Assembly (NCBI GenBank): GCA_965229565.1
Contig: OZ245888.1
Span: 930,001 to 994,000 of the forward strand
Origin: JANQNX01 sp040217095
GTDB taxonomy: Bacteria > Pseudomonadota > Gammaproteobacteria > Eutrophobiales > Eutrophobiaceae
Direction of reading: 5' to 3'
DNA length: 64,000 nt
Both the position numbers and the translations under genes were made by a program. The number at the start of each line of letters is the position of its first letter. Within the stretch, counting starts at the first letter, position 1. Below are positions 9,208 through 18,273 of this stretch, in pieces. The notes under the pieces are model-generated. The model made no database searches. It worked only from the letters and a program-made list of their open reading frames with translations, and was not told the DNA's origin.

Positions 9208-9911
9208 ACTCCTCGAACGGTTTACCAAGGCAGATTCCGCTGCGCTTTGGTAATTTCCAGCAATATGATTTCGACAGCTTTTTACCGCAGGATAATGAAC
9301 GCCTGTTTGCACTGCTGGCTCAAATAGCGACCGGGCAGTCGCAGCACCATGTTTATATCTGGGGTCCGGCCAGTACCGGCAAAAGTCACTTGTTACAGGC
9401 GGTATGCAAAAAAGCCAGTGAATCGGAAATGCAGGTTGCCTATGTACCACTGGACCACATTGCCGATTTCAGCCCTGAAATGTTGCACGACCTGGGAACG
9501 CTGGACCTGGTTTGTATCGATGCACTTGAGAATGTTGTTGCATACCGAGACTGGCAACAGTCGCTGGTCTGGTTATATAACGAACTGCGCGATAACCGGC
9601 GTTCATTATTGATTGCCGGTCGTGAATCACCACAAACAACAAGACTGGAGCTGGAGGATTTACGTTCGCGACTTGGCTGGGACCAGGTGTTTCAGATCAG
9701 GCAGGTCAATGACGATATTAAAAAAGGGATTATGAAACAGCATGCAGCGAATCATGCCTATGAGTTGCCGGAAGATGTGATTGATTACCTGATTCACCGT
9801 GTCGACAGGGACATGTCCAGCCTTATCAGCCTGCTTGATAAGCTGGATGAGGCATCCCTGGCCGAAAAGCGCAAAATCACAATACCTTTTATAAAAACAA
9901 TCATCGGCTAG
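9204..9911 (+). CDS. hda: DnaA regulatory inactivator Hda
   Basis: A DnaA-like AAA+ protein (235 residues) which, with the DNA-loaded beta clamp, stimulates ATP hydrolysis by DnaA and prevents re-initiation of replication. The N terminus includes QIPLRFG near residues 10-16, the usual place for the clamp-binding peptide. Walker A is GPASTGKS (about 54-61) and Walker B is LVCIDALENV (about 101-110). The lid region ends at LDEASLAEKRKITIPFIK. It overlaps perM by the ATGA motif. As usual for Hda, it lacks the DNA-binding domain IV of DnaA. No gene follows on this strand for over 1.2 kb. Confidence 0.93.
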   Translation: MNSSNGLPRQIPLRFGNFQQYDFDSFLPQDNERLFALLAQIATGQSQHHVYIWGPASTGKSHLLQAVCKKASESEMQVAYVPLDHIADFSPEMLHDLGTLDLVCIDALENVVAYRDWQQSLVWLYNELRDNRRSLLIAGRESPQTTRLELEDLRSRLGWDQVFQIRQVNDDIKKGIMKQHAANHAYELPEDVIDYLIHRVDRDMSSLISLLDKLDEASLAEKRKITIPFIKTIIG

Positions 9912-10085
9912 ATTAGCCGCTATGAATTAACAGAGAATCCAGGATATATCGATTCTTACAATCGTAAAAAGCGGTACTGAAAATTTTTATTATAAATAGC
10001 GCTAGCAGTTATTTACGTCAGGCAATGTTACCGTACTTTCCCGGAATGATAGCGACAGCGCGCGGTTTGAAGAGAACTCCTGTTC

Positions 10086-10679
10086 CTATGCCAGTTTTGT
10101 CGCCACAAGTGCAAGTCTTTTTCCGGCAGCAATACACAGCGCTTTCTCATTGTCGCTGATCGGCAAATCATTGTTTGGCCCGGCAACGTGGGTGGCGCCA
10201 TACGGTGTGCCGCCACTGATCTCCATCGAGGTTAAGCCAGGCTCGGAGTAAGGCAGTCCGACCAGCAACATGCCATGATGTAGTAAAGGCAGCATCATCG
10301 ATATTAGCGTAGTCTCCTGGCCACCATGCAGACTGGATGTTGAACTGAACACGGTCGCCGGTTTCCCGGTTAGTTTGCCGGATAACCAGATATCCGATGT
10401 TGAATCGATGAAATATTTCATCGCCGCTGCCATATTGCCAAACCGGGTCGGGCTGCCAAGCGCCAGTCCGTCACAATTGCTCAGGTCATCATGTGACGCA
10501 TAGGGTGGTCCGGAATCGGGAACGTCCGGCTCGGTTGATTCACAGTTGGCAGACACGGCGGGGACCGTTCGAATTACTGCTTCGCAGTCTTTTACTGACT
10601 CAATACCGTGAGCAACATGTCTCGCCATCTCGGCAACGCTGCCATGGCGACTGTAGTACAGGACCAGGATTCGGGTCAT
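10086..10679 (-). CDS. wrbA: NAD(P)H:quinone oxidoreductase WrbA
   Basis: A flavodoxin-fold FMN enzyme (197 residues) that reduces quinones by two electrons and protects against redox cycling. The phosphate-binding loop of FMN is YYSRHGSVAEM (about 8-18). The second FMN loop is GSPTRFGNMAAAMKYF, and the third includes STSSLHGGQETT. GGTPYGATHVAG near 155-166 is a WrbA signature. It lies downstream of arsC with one shared base (stop/start overlap at 10679), so the two form an operon. Length is normal. Confidence 0.92.
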   Translation of the reverse strand: MTRILVLYYSRHGSVAEMARHVAHGIESVKDCEAVIRTVPAVSANCESTEPDVPDSGPPYASHDDLSNCDGLALGSPTRFGNMAAAMKYFIDSTSDIWLSGKLTGKPATVFSSTSSLHGGQETTLISMMLPLLHHGMLLVGLPYSEPGLTSMEISGGTPYGATHVAGPNNDLPISDNEKALCIAAGKRLALVATKLA

Positions 10680-11026
10680 TACAGTATGTCCAGTACGTTT
10701 TCCGGCGGTCGACCAATCGCGGCCTTGTTGTTGGCGAGCACAATTGGACGTTCGATTAATACGGGGTTGGCAAGCATGGCCTTTATCAGGGCATGGTCGT
10801 CATCCAGCTTTTTTGCAAGGCCAAGTTCCTTGAAGACGTTTTCTTTTTTGCGCAGCAATTCTACCGGTTTTATCCCCAGTTTTTTCAGAATAGCTGCAAG
10901 TTGCTTTTCATCAGGCGGGGTTTTCAGATACTCGATAATTTCAACATCGACGCCATTTTCCTGCAACAGGGCCAGTGTTTGCCGGGATTTGGAGCAGCGG
11001 GGATTATGATAAATTGTCGCTTTCAT
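10679..11026 (-). CDS. arsC: Arsenate reductase, glutaredoxin-coupled (ArsC)
   Basis: A 115-residue thioredoxin-fold enzyme of the ArsC family, which reduces arsenate to arsenite with glutathione and glutaredoxin. The catalytic cysteine lies in NPRCSKSRQT (Cys11), and the later arginines appear as ERPIV and GRPPE (about 93 and 105), matching the three-arginine arsenate site of E. coli ArsC. It is translationally coupled to wrbA. No arsB, arsH or arsR lies nearby, so this may be a chromosomal housekeeping copy rather than part of an ars resistance operon. Confidence 0.88.
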   Translation of the reverse strand: MKATIYHNPRCSKSRQTLALLQENGVDVEIIEYLKTPPDEKQLAAILKKLGIKPVELLRKKENVFKELGLAKKLDDDHALIKAMLANPVLIERPIVLANNKAAIGRPPENVLDIL

Positions 11027-11134
11027 GTAACGTTACTATTTATATAGTTTATGAAAATATTGCTTATTTGCTTATATAATTAAAGTTTTCCGGATAATAA
11101 TCAATACGGTATTGAATGACGAGTTGTATTTAAA

Positions 11135-12424
11135 GTGGATATATATAAACAAAAAGAAAAATTAAAGGACTGGATCGTCGAGGGCATTTACTTCGTCCGC
11201 TTTTTCGGACGCCAGTTTAATGATACCCGTGGCTTGCAAACAGCCTCGTCACTTGCCTATACGACACTGTTATCCATCGTGCCGTTGCTGGCCGTCATGT
11301 TTGGCCTGTTCGGAAAAATCCCCCTGCTACAAGGTGTGTCCACAGCCATCCAGGAATTCATGTTTGCCAATTTTGTACCCCAATTTGGTGAGGCACTGCA
11401 GGGTTATCTTGGTCAATTCTCAAGTAACGCATCGCGCCTGACTTTCAGCGGCAGCATGATACTCGTGCTGATCGCGCTTATGTTAATGGCAACAATTGAA
11501 AATGCCTTTAATCGTATCTGGTTTGTTACCCGCAAGCGTAACCCGGTGTCAAGACTGCTGGTTTACTGGGCGGTGTTAACCATGGGTCCACTGCTGATTG
11601 GTATTGGCATGGCTTCTACTTCCTACATCCTGTCCTTACCCCTGTTAAATGAACTTGATAGCACCCTGAACCTGTCAGCAAGATTGATCAGCTTTCTGCC
11701 TTTCCTGACTACCTCGATAGCGTTTTCATTGATCTATATCCTGATCCCGAACTGTTTTGTCATAAAGAAGAATGCTTTCATCAGCGGCGTCCTGGCTGCA
11801 ATATTGTTTGAACTGGCTAAATACGGTTTTGGTATCTACGTACGCACCATGACTTCTTACCAGAATATATACGGAGCTGTTGCTATTATTCCGCTGTTTC
11901 TCATCTGGATTTATGTGTCGTGGATAATTGTATTGTTTGGCGCCTACATGTCTTTTTGCCTGACATCATTTCGACTGCAGGATGAAATAGAAAACCGTAG
12001 TAAGGGTGGTTGGCGATTCATGGATGCGTTGCGGGTTATATCTTATCTGTACCAGGCCCAGCGCACAGGTTTCACTGTAAGCATTCCCGATTTACGCCGT
12101 GACGCTATCAAGCTTCCGCACTACCAGTTGAATGCCTTGCTTGAATCGCTGGAACATGCAGGTTGGGTCAATCAAAGTTCGAATGGGCAATGGTTGTTGT
12201 CGCGTGATATGACAGAAACTACATTGTATGATTTACACAAGGTCTTGCCGGTGAGGTTGCCTGTTACCGACAGGGAACTGGATAAGGACAAGTTGGCGAG
12301 GAAGATCAAGCTTCGCCTGGATTCGCATCGCCAGGGTTTGAAAACCAGCCTGTCGGAAACGATTGATGTATTTCTCAAGGCCGAGGCACCGGATTCCGGT
12401 TCCCAGGCCAATAATCCCGGCTAG
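11135..12424 (+). CDS. YihY/virulence factor BrkB family membrane protein
   Basis: A 429-residue inner-membrane protein of the YihY/BrkB family (formerly mis-annotated as ribonuclease BN). The GTG start fits the family N terminus. Six membrane segments lie between about residues 35 and 290, beginning with the signature LQTASSLAYTTLLSIVPL (35-52), with FLIWIYVSWIIVLFGAYMS near 255-273. A soluble C-terminal part of about 130 residues resembles a winged-helix-like domain. The molecular function is not established. Its stop overlaps the stop of the convergent downstream gene within a CTAG tetramer. Confidence 0.87.
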   Translation: MDIYKQKEKLKDWIVEGIYFVRFFGRQFNDTRGLQTASSLAYTTLLSIVPLLAVMFGLFGKIPLLQGVSTAIQEFMFANFVPQFGEALQGYLGQFSSNASRLTFSGSMILVLIALMLMATIENAFNRIWFVTRKRNPVSRLLVYWAVLTMGPLLIGIGMASTSYILSLPLLNELDSTLNLSARLISFLPFLTTSIAFSLIYILIPNCFVIKKNAFISGVLAAILFELAKYGFGIYVRTMTSYQNIYGAVAIIPLFLIWIYVSWIIVLFGAYMSFCLTSFRLQDEIENRSKGGWRFMDALRVISYLYQAQRTGFTVSIPDLRRDAIKLPHYQLNALLESLEHAGWVNQSSNGQWLLSRDMTETTLYDLHKVLPVRLPVTDRELDKDKLARKIKLRLDSHRQGLKTSLSETIDVFLKAEAPDSGSQANNPG

Positions 12425-14007
12425 CCCTCTTTAAAACTGAATAGCTCACAGACAACGCCTGACTCGATTAATTTATCAGCAACGATATGGTTTTCCTTGT
12501 CGCGCTTGTAGGCAATCAAATCACGCCCACTGCTATAAAGCCCTTTTTCGGTAACAATCAATAATACCTTGTCAGTGTTTTCCATGAGGAAAGCAGGACG
12601 ATAAGTCCGGTCTGTTGCGCTGCCATCCTTTGCTCGTATCGCGATATTGCGGGCTCGCCGGGAAAGTTTTTCGACACCAATCTTGTGCACGTCCTTGCTA
12701 ATCATCATCCAGCGGATGATGCCGAGGATATACTTATCCAGTTGTTCTCCCACTGCTATCGCCACCAGTTGTCCAACCCTGACGTCCTTATCCGGTTTTT
12801 CTTCCCTGACAAGGGCAAAGCCTCCACTACTCTGGTCAACCACTCGCCATACCTCGCTGAGATAGCGTTTGGTCCGGGAGCCTTCACCCCCGCCAGTGAC
12901 GTTTGTGACATCGATGTCTTCATCGTCTTCATTGTTCAGGGGTGATTCAAATGGCTGCTTGCCATTCATGTGGTAATAAACATTTTCGATACCTGCGCAA
13001 ACTTTAACCTGTCCCTTGACCGCGGTTCGCTCGGCACTGCGAGTTGATGGCGTGCCCCAGGACGAGGACATTAATGACAGTACCTGCTTCAGGTAAAATG
13101 GAGATAACGCAAGCCCGGTATTCTTCAATTTACCATGCTGGGCAGAGGCAACGTGTTTATTGACCAGTGCGACCAGCTCGCTGGCATCCAGCAATCTCAT
13201 CGTCCCTGTTGTCTTTTCCGGTTGGTTTTTTACAAACGGTACCGGTTTCTGATCACTGGTTAAATCCAGTATGAATTTACCCGTCGCGTCGTCAACATCC
13301 TGCATTACCTGCAGCCTGACATGCTGCGACCATTCTTTCATTTGTTCATAGATTTCCCAGATCGCGCCAAAAGGCAGGTGATGTGGATCAACCAGGGATG
13401 TCATTAATATGCGCTTATACGTTTCAGCAAAACTCGATACGACAGGTTTGCTCTCGTTGCCTGGCAGGGTAAAGCTCATGCCCTGTACCTGGCTGGATTC
13501 GGCCAGTTCATAGATTGCATGCAAATGTTTCCAGACATTTTTCGGGATAGGCGAGTATTCAAGATAGTTGAACAGCAATGCATGTGACAGGTAGTGCATT
13601 GACATCAACAGGGACTCATAGGGGATCTTGTTTGCCTTCCAGATGGACTTGTGTTGAGAAATTTTGTCGAACGTGAGTTTGCTACTGTAGGCCAGGTGAC
13701 TGGCAATCTTTTTCATCACCCGGATCTGGGCCTGCATCGCGCCGATTGTTGATAGTGTGTGTTGTGCGCCCGTCTTGATCTGCGATTCCAGGTAATACTG
13801 GTACGGACGATGATAAAGCGTATTCAGTTCCTGCCTTGTGCCGGGTTTGACATCCTGGTTATTGGTCGCGGCCAGGGCCTGCTCAATCAGTGCGGCAGTC
13901 TTGTTAAAATCAATATAGGGTAGCGTTTCCAGCCATTCCTCGATGTACATAGGGCGCGTGTCCATGATCATGCCCCTGGCTGATTTTTTCATTGGTAGTT
14001 CAGACAT
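12421..14007 (-). CDS. Large uncharacterised protein with PilZ-like C-terminal domain
   Basis: A soluble protein of 528 residues with no signal peptide or membrane segment. Residues 1-290 are helical and without recognisable motifs. Near residues 385-400 the pattern VVDQSSGGFALV matches the (D/N)xSxxG motif of PilZ domains, with arginines just upstream (SRTKR). It is followed by strands such as GQLVAIAVGEQLDKYILGII, so it may bind cyclic di-GMP. An inner start at ATG 13992 (MKKSARGM) or 13965 is possible. It is convergent with yihY and has no operon partner. Function is unknown; the PilZ link is an inference from motif and predicted strands. Confidence 0.55.
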   Translation of the reverse strand: MSELPMKKSARGMIMDTRPMYIEEWLETLPYIDFNKTAALIEQALAATNNQDVKPGTRQELNTLYHRPYQYYLESQIKTGAQHTLSTIGAMQAQIRVMKKIASHLAYSSKLTFDKISQHKSIWKANKIPYESLLMSMHYLSHALLFNYLEYSPIPKNVWKHLHAIYELAESSQVQGMSFTLPGNESKPVVSSFAETYKRILMTSLVDPHHLPFGAIWEIYEQMKEWSQHVRLQVMQDVDDATGKFILDLTSDQKPVPFVKNQPEKTTGTMRLLDASELVALVNKHVASAQHGKLKNTGLALSPFYLKQVLSLMSSSWGTPSTRSAERTAVKGQVKVCAGIENVYYHMNGKQPFESPLNNEDDEDIDVTNVTGGGEGSRTKRYLSEVWRVVDQSSGGFALVREEKPDKDVRVGQLVAIAVGEQLDKYILGIIRWMMISKDVHKIGVEKLSRRARNIAIRAKDGSATDRTYRPAFLMENTDKVLLIVTEKGLYSSGRDLIAYKRDKENHIVADKLIESGVVCELFSFKEG

Positions 14008-14289
14008 GTCAGTTACGTCAGGCGAGCAGCTGCTTATTGTTAGTTATTATTGTTTGTTGATGTAGCAACTAGTATTCCATAAGCTGAATTCGATAAAAAA
14101 TTTATTTTGAACTGTGTCTCGTTTCTGGTCCAATACGTGCCAGATTTGAATGAAAACAGGCACTTTACGTGCAATGACCGCTATATTTGGCAGCGGACTG
14201 GTCGTTAACCTGAGCAAAGCAGTGAAGGGAGGGGTACAGAAACAGCAACTTGTCGTTTTCTGGCGACAGTGAAGATGTGCCATAGATAA
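14008..14289. other. Intergenic region between PilZ-like gene and acylphosphatase
   Basis: About 280 bases. The left half is A+T-rich and probably carries the promoter of the leftward PilZ-like gene. I see no convincing gene: reading frames on the minus strand here look like chance ORFs. At 14275 an ATG followed by three sense codons and TAA (14287-14289) lies in the acylphosphatase frame directly before its likely CTG start. Confidence 0.4.
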
Positions 14290-14574
14290 CTGAATAATCA
14301 ATATAAAAGTATTCATGCCCTGGTAGAAGGTCGGGTGCAGGGCGTGTTCTATCGTGCCGAGACGCAAAAGAAGGCAACGCAACTGGGATTATGTGGCTGG
14401 GTCAGGAATCTGCCTGATGGCCGGGTCGAGGTCTTTGCCAGCGGCCCGGAACCGGCACTGCAAAGCCTGTTTGCCTGGTTACAGCAGGGGCCGGCCAGGG
14501 CCGAGGTGAAAAGCGTTGAGTATACCTACCAGGATTACCAGGTCTTCCCTGATTTTTCGGTTCGTTTTGATTAA
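14290..14574 (+). CDS. acyP: Acylphosphatase with non-canonical start
   Basis: A small enzyme (94 residues from this start) that hydrolyses carboxyl-phosphate bonds. The active-site signature is GRVQGVFYR (Arg of FYR binds phosphate), and the catalytic Asn lies in GWVRNLPDG. A GTG start at 14335 would delete beta strand 1 and half of the active-site loop, so the protein must begin earlier. The strand is encoded in frame back to CTG 14290 (codes for LNNQYKSIHALVEG). Immediately before it is TAA 14287, and before that an in-frame ATG at 14275. Either CTG initiates, or a stop has arisen near the 5' end. The stop overlaps the convergent proS stop. Confidence 0.75.
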   Translation: MNNQYKSIHALVEGRVQGVFYRAETQKKATQLGLCGWVRNLPDGRVEVFASGPEPALQSLFAWLQQGPARAEVKSVEYTYQDYQVFPDFSVRFD

Positions 14575-16280
14575 TCTTTGCTAAGGAGTTGCTGAATAAA
14601 TGAGCACGCATCTTCGAGCTTGATGTCCCGGTTATCGCTGTCACGACGTCCCTTGTATTCCAACTGACCCTCATCAAGACCGCGTTCGCTGAATACCAGC
14701 CGGTGGGGAATGCCGATGAGTTCCATATCGGCAAACATCACGCCCGGTCGCTCTTTCCGATCATCAAGTAACACTTCAATACCGGCATCAAGCAGCTGTT
14801 CGTATAGATTTATTACCGCCTCGCGCAGGCGCTGTGATTTATGCATATTGATGGGTACCAGCGCCAGTTCGAACGGGGCAATGGCCGCAGGCCAGATAAT
14901 GCCACGATCGTCATTGTTCTGTTCGATGGCGGCTGCCACTATTCGGGACACACCGATACCGTAACAACCCATCGTTAACGTTACCGATTTGCCCTGCTCA
15001 TCAAGGCAAGTGGCCTTCATGCTGGTGCTGTACTTATCGCCAAGTTGAAAGATATGACCTACCTCGATGCCGCGAGCATAATGCAGCTTGCCTGAACCGT
15101 CTGCGGCCATCTCGCCTTCGACCACGTTGCGAATATCAGCCGTTTGCGGCAACGGCAGATCACGTTCCCAGTTTACGCCAGTCAGGTGTTCGCCGTCTTT
15201 ATTGGCACCACAAACAAAATCGGCGAGTTGAGCCGCACTGTGATCGACGTAGCATGGAATACCGATATTGACCGGTCCAATTGAGCCGATACCACAGGCC
15301 AGTGTTTGCTTGATTTCTGCTTCATCGGCAAACGTCAGCGGACTGGCGACACCATCGAGTTTTTCACTTTTGACGTGGTTTAGTTCATGGTCGCCGCGTA
15401 ATATCAACGCCACCAGGCCGTCGTCCCCCCTGACCACCAGTGTCTTCAGGCACTGGGCGGGCGAGACCTGCAGGAACCGGCTGATATCTTCGATCGTGTG
15501 TTGTCCCGGCGTGTCTACTGTTGCCATTACTTGCGAGGCAGGTGCCCGTTTGCCATCCGGCAGGCGCGCCTCGGCACGTTCGATATTGGCTGCATAGTCA
15601 CCATTTTCCGAGAACACGATCAGGTCTTCACCGGATTCTGCCAGTACATGAAATTCATGCGATTTGTTACCGCCAATGTTGCCCGAATCAGCCAGTACTG
15701 CCCGAAAGCGCAGACCGAGACGTTCGAAGATACGGCTATAGGTTGCGAACATTTGCTCGTAGGTTTGCTGCAAGGATTCCTCTGTCAGGTGAAACGAGTA
15801 GGCATCTTTCATCAGGAACTCTCGCGCGCGCATTATCCCGAACCGGGGTCGAGTCTCATCCCGAAACTTGGTTTGAATCTGGTAGAAATTAGCCGGGAGT
15901 TGTTTGTAACTCTTTATCTCACGCCTGACCAGGTCGGTAATGATTTCCTCATGCGTAGGTCCGTAGCAATATTCCCGGTCGTGCCGGTCGTTAATACGCA
16001 GTAATAACGGCCCGTATTGTTCCCAGCGCCCCGATTCCTGCCAGAGTTCTGCCGGTTGTAGGGCTGGCATCAGCAGTTCCTGGGCGCCGGCCCGGTCCAT
16101 TTCCTCGCGTACAATATTTTCGACCTTTCGCAAGACCCTCAAGCCCAGTGGTAACCAGGTATAAATGCCTCGCGCCAGCTGCCGAATCATGCCAGCACGG
16201 AACATAAGCTGGTGGCTGACGATTTCGGCATCCGTCGGCGCCTCGCGCAGGGTGGCCAGTAATAATTGTGATGTTTTCAT
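14571..16280 (-). CDS. proS: Prolyl-tRNA synthetase, bacterial type
   Basis: A class II aminoacyl-tRNA synthetase (569 residues) that charges tRNA-Pro. The N terminus MKTSQLLLATLREAPTDA is typical. Motif 2 is seen as FRDETRPRFGIMRAREFLMKD interrupted at about 150 (key residues R-E and F-L-M-K-D), and motif 3 as GCYGIGVSR near 446-454. Residues about 225-385 form the INS editing domain that clears mis-charged alanine, including HEFHVLAESGED. The C-terminal anticodon-binding domain follows from about 470. Length matches the E. coli enzyme. It is transcribed alone and meets acylphosphatase end to end. Confidence 0.96.
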   Translation of the reverse strand: MKTSQLLLATLREAPTDAEIVSHQLMFRAGMIRQLARGIYTWLPLGLRVLRKVENIVREEMDRAGAQELLMPALQPAELWQESGRWEQYGPLLLRINDRHDREYCYGPTHEEIITDLVRREIKSYKQLPANFYQIQTKFRDETRPRFGIMRAREFLMKDAYSFHLTEESLQQTYEQMFATYSRIFERLGLRFRAVLADSGNIGGNKSHEFHVLAESGEDLIVFSENGDYAANIERAEARLPDGKRAPASQVMATVDTPGQHTIEDISRFLQVSPAQCLKTLVVRGDDGLVALILRGDHELNHVKSEKLDGVASPLTFADEAEIKQTLACGIGSIGPVNIGIPCYVDHSAAQLADFVCGANKDGEHLTGVNWERDLPLPQTADIRNVVEGEMAADGSGKLHYARGIEVGHIFQLGDKYSTSMKATCLDEQGKSVTLTMGCYGIGVSRIVAAAIEQNNDDRGIIWPAAIAPFELALVPINMHKSQRLREAVINLYEQLLDAGIEVLLDDRKERPGVMFADMELIGIPHRLVFSERGLDEGQLEYKGRRDSDNRDIKLEDACSFIQQLLSKD

Positions 16281-16301
16281 AGTATTCGTTGATAACAGGG
16301 T

Positions 16302-16319
16302 CTGAACCAGCGGGTTCAG
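16302..16319. other. Short hairpin between proS and ilvB
   Basis: A perfect 7-bp inverted repeat (CTGAACC and GGTTCAG) with a 4-base loop lies in the 249-bp region between the divergent proS and ilvB genes, 22 bases upstream of the proS start. It would sit in the 5' leader of proS or act as a protein site. No T-run follows that would make it a good terminator. I see no Val/Leu/Ile-rich leader ORF for ilvB here. Confidence 0.35.
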
Positions 16320-16529
16320 TATTCTTGTTTATGCTGGGCTGGGCACTATAAACGACATTCTGACACAGGGTAAGTGCCTGAACACCGCCTGACATCTACC
16401 TGTACACGTAATTCAGCTCAAAAGCGCTGATTCAGGCTCGGAATCGGCGACATAACTTGACCTGACTCCCGAATCTCAGTAACTTCCCGCAGTTTCATTG
16501 AATAAATAGAACATACGTGGTTGAGAGTA

Positions 16530-18272
16530 GTGGCTAAGAAAAAAGAGATACTTAGAGGCGCAGAAATATTCTGCCGGGCGTTAAAGGATGAAGGTGTAAA
16601 ACACCTTTTTGGCTACCCCGGTGGGGCGGTGCTACACATCTATGATGAGCTGTATAAACAGACGGATGTGGAGCATATCCTGGTGCGTCATGAGCAGGGT
16701 GCAACCCACGCTGCCGATGGCTATGCGCGCGCCACGGGCAAGCCAGGTGTTGTCCTGGTGACGTCCGGGCCAGGTGCGACCAATGCTGTTACCGGTATTG
16801 CCACTGCCTACATGGACTCCATCCCGCTGGTTGTATTTACCGGCCAGGTACCCACCCACATGATAGGTAACGATGCCTTCCAGGAAGTTGATTCCATCGG
16901 TATCACGCGGCCCTGCGTAAAACACAATTTCCTGGTCAAGGACGTGAAAGACCTGGCCGCCACCATGAAGAAGGCCTTTTACGTGGCGACCAGCGGTCGT
17001 CCGGGACCGGTCGTGGTCGATATCCCCAAAGATATCACTGCCGATTCCTGTGAATACGAATATCCGAAACAGGTCGACATGCGTTCTTACAAGCCCGTTA
17101 TTAAAGGTCACCCGGGCCAGATTAAAAAGGCAGTACAATTAATCCTGTCGGCCAAGAAACCGATGATTTATTCCGGCGGTGGCGTCATCCTGGGCGAGGC
17201 CAGCAAGGAGTTGACCGAGTTTTCACGCATGCTGGGATACCCGATTACCAACACCTTGATGGGGCTTGGTGCCTACCCGGCAACAGACAAGCAGTTTGTC
17301 GGCATGCTTGGCATGCACGGCACCTATGAGGCCAACATGGGCATGCATCATTGCGATGTATTGATCGCGATCGGTGCCCGTTTTGATGACCGCGTTACCG
17401 GTGACCTGGAGAAATTTTGTCCCTACGCCAGGATCGTACATATCGATGTTGACCCGTCCTCGATCGCGAAGAACGTCCCTGTCGATGTGCCAATCGTTGG
17501 TGATGTAAAGCACGTCCTCAAAGACCTGATAGATTTGATCAAGGCCGATAACGCCAAGCCTGATGCAGCTGCACTGAAACAGTGGTGGAAGCAAATTCAT
17601 GAGTGGGCCGCGATCGACTGTCTTAAATACGACACGACAACCTCGGTCATCAAGCCACAGTACGTGATCGAAAAACTTTGGGAACTGACCAAGGGTGATG
17701 CGTTTATTACCTCGGACGTGGGCCAGCATCAAATGTGGGCCGCACAGTATTACAAGTTTGATAAACCCCGACGCTGGATCAATTCCGGTGGACTGGGCAC
17801 GATGGGCTTTGGCCTGCCGGCTGCTATGGGCGTCAAGCTCGCTTATCCTGATGAAGAAGTTTGCTGTATCAGTGGCGAGGCCAGCCTGGTGATGTGTATC
17901 CAGGAACTGTCTACTTGCTTGCAATACAATACGCCGGTAAAGATTATCAGCCTCAATAATCGTTACATGGGCATGGTGCGCCAGTGGCAGGAATTCTTTT
18001 ACTCCAGTCGCTATTCGCATTCTTATATGGACGCGCTCCCGGATTTCGTGAAGATGGCGGAAAGCTATGGTCATGTCGGCATTCGCGTAGAGCAAACCAG
18101 CGATGTTGAAGATGCCCTGAAAGAAGCGCTGTCATTGAAAGACAGAACGGTATTGATGGATGTCATAACGGATCAAACCGAGAACGTGTACCCGATGATC
18201 GCGTCTGGTAAGGGTCATCACGAGATGCACCTGTCACCGAAGAGTACAACTGAACCACGGGAACTCGCCTGA
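16530..18272 (+). CDS. ilvB: Acetolactate synthase large (catalytic) subunit
   Basis: A thiamine diphosphate enzyme that makes acetolactate or acetohydroxybutyrate, the first common step to valine, leucine and isoleucine. I choose GTG 16530 (580 residues), preceded by GAGAG; a TTG 9 bases upstream is the alternative. The activating glutamate is in RHEQGATHAADGYAR (about 48-62). The ThDP metal motif near 449-451 reads GEA instead of the common GDG and is followed by LNNRYMGMVRQWQ. Glu at this place also occurs in betaproteobacterial homologues. It is followed by ilvH after one base, then ilvC: a classic operon. Confidence 0.95.
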   Translation: MAKKKEILRGAEIFCRALKDEGVKHLFGYPGGAVLHIYDELYKQTDVEHILVRHEQGATHAADGYARATGKPGVVLVTSGPGATNAVTGIATAYMDSIPLVVFTGQVPTHMIGNDAFQEVDSIGITRPCVKHNFLVKDVKDLAATMKKAFYVATSGRPGPVVVDIPKDITADSCEYEYPKQVDMRSYKPVIKGHPGQIKKAVQLILSAKKPMIYSGGGVILGEASKELTEFSRMLGYPITNTLMGLGAYPATDKQFVGMLGMHGTYEANMGMHHCDVLIAIGARFDDRVTGDLEKFCPYARIVHIDVDPSSIAKNVPVDVPIVGDVKHVLKDLIDLIKADNAKPDAAALKQWWKQIHEWAAIDCLKYDTTTSVIKPQYVIEKLWELTKGDAFITSDVGQHQMWAAQYYKFDKPRRWINSGGLGTMGFGLPAAMGVKLAYPDEEVCCISGEASLVMCIQELSTCLQYNTPVKIISLNNRYMGMVRQWQEFFYSSRYSHSYMDALPDFVKMAESYGHVGIRVEQTSDVEDALKEALSLKDRTVLMDVITDQTENVYPMIASGKGHHEMHLSPKSTTEPRELA

Positions 18273-18273
18273 T

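Noticed and set aside
14140..14166. GTGCC..GGCAC inverted repeat in the proposed 14 kb intergenic gap
   Set aside because: Only five paired bases with a long loop and no associated gene boundary; likely chance.
14047..14382. Minus-strand ORF across the acylphosphatase 5' region
   Set aside because: Low-complexity, Cys/His-rich translation without homology signs, overlapping the conserved acylphosphatase active-site codons.
16331..16351. Six-codon ORF before ilvB as a leader peptide
   Set aside because: Too short and not enriched in branched-chain codons; no attenuator-like stems follow it.
17223..18095. 290-codon minus-strand ORF inside ilvB
   Set aside because: Shadow of the conserved ilvB frame; the protein has no recognisable domain and no start signal.
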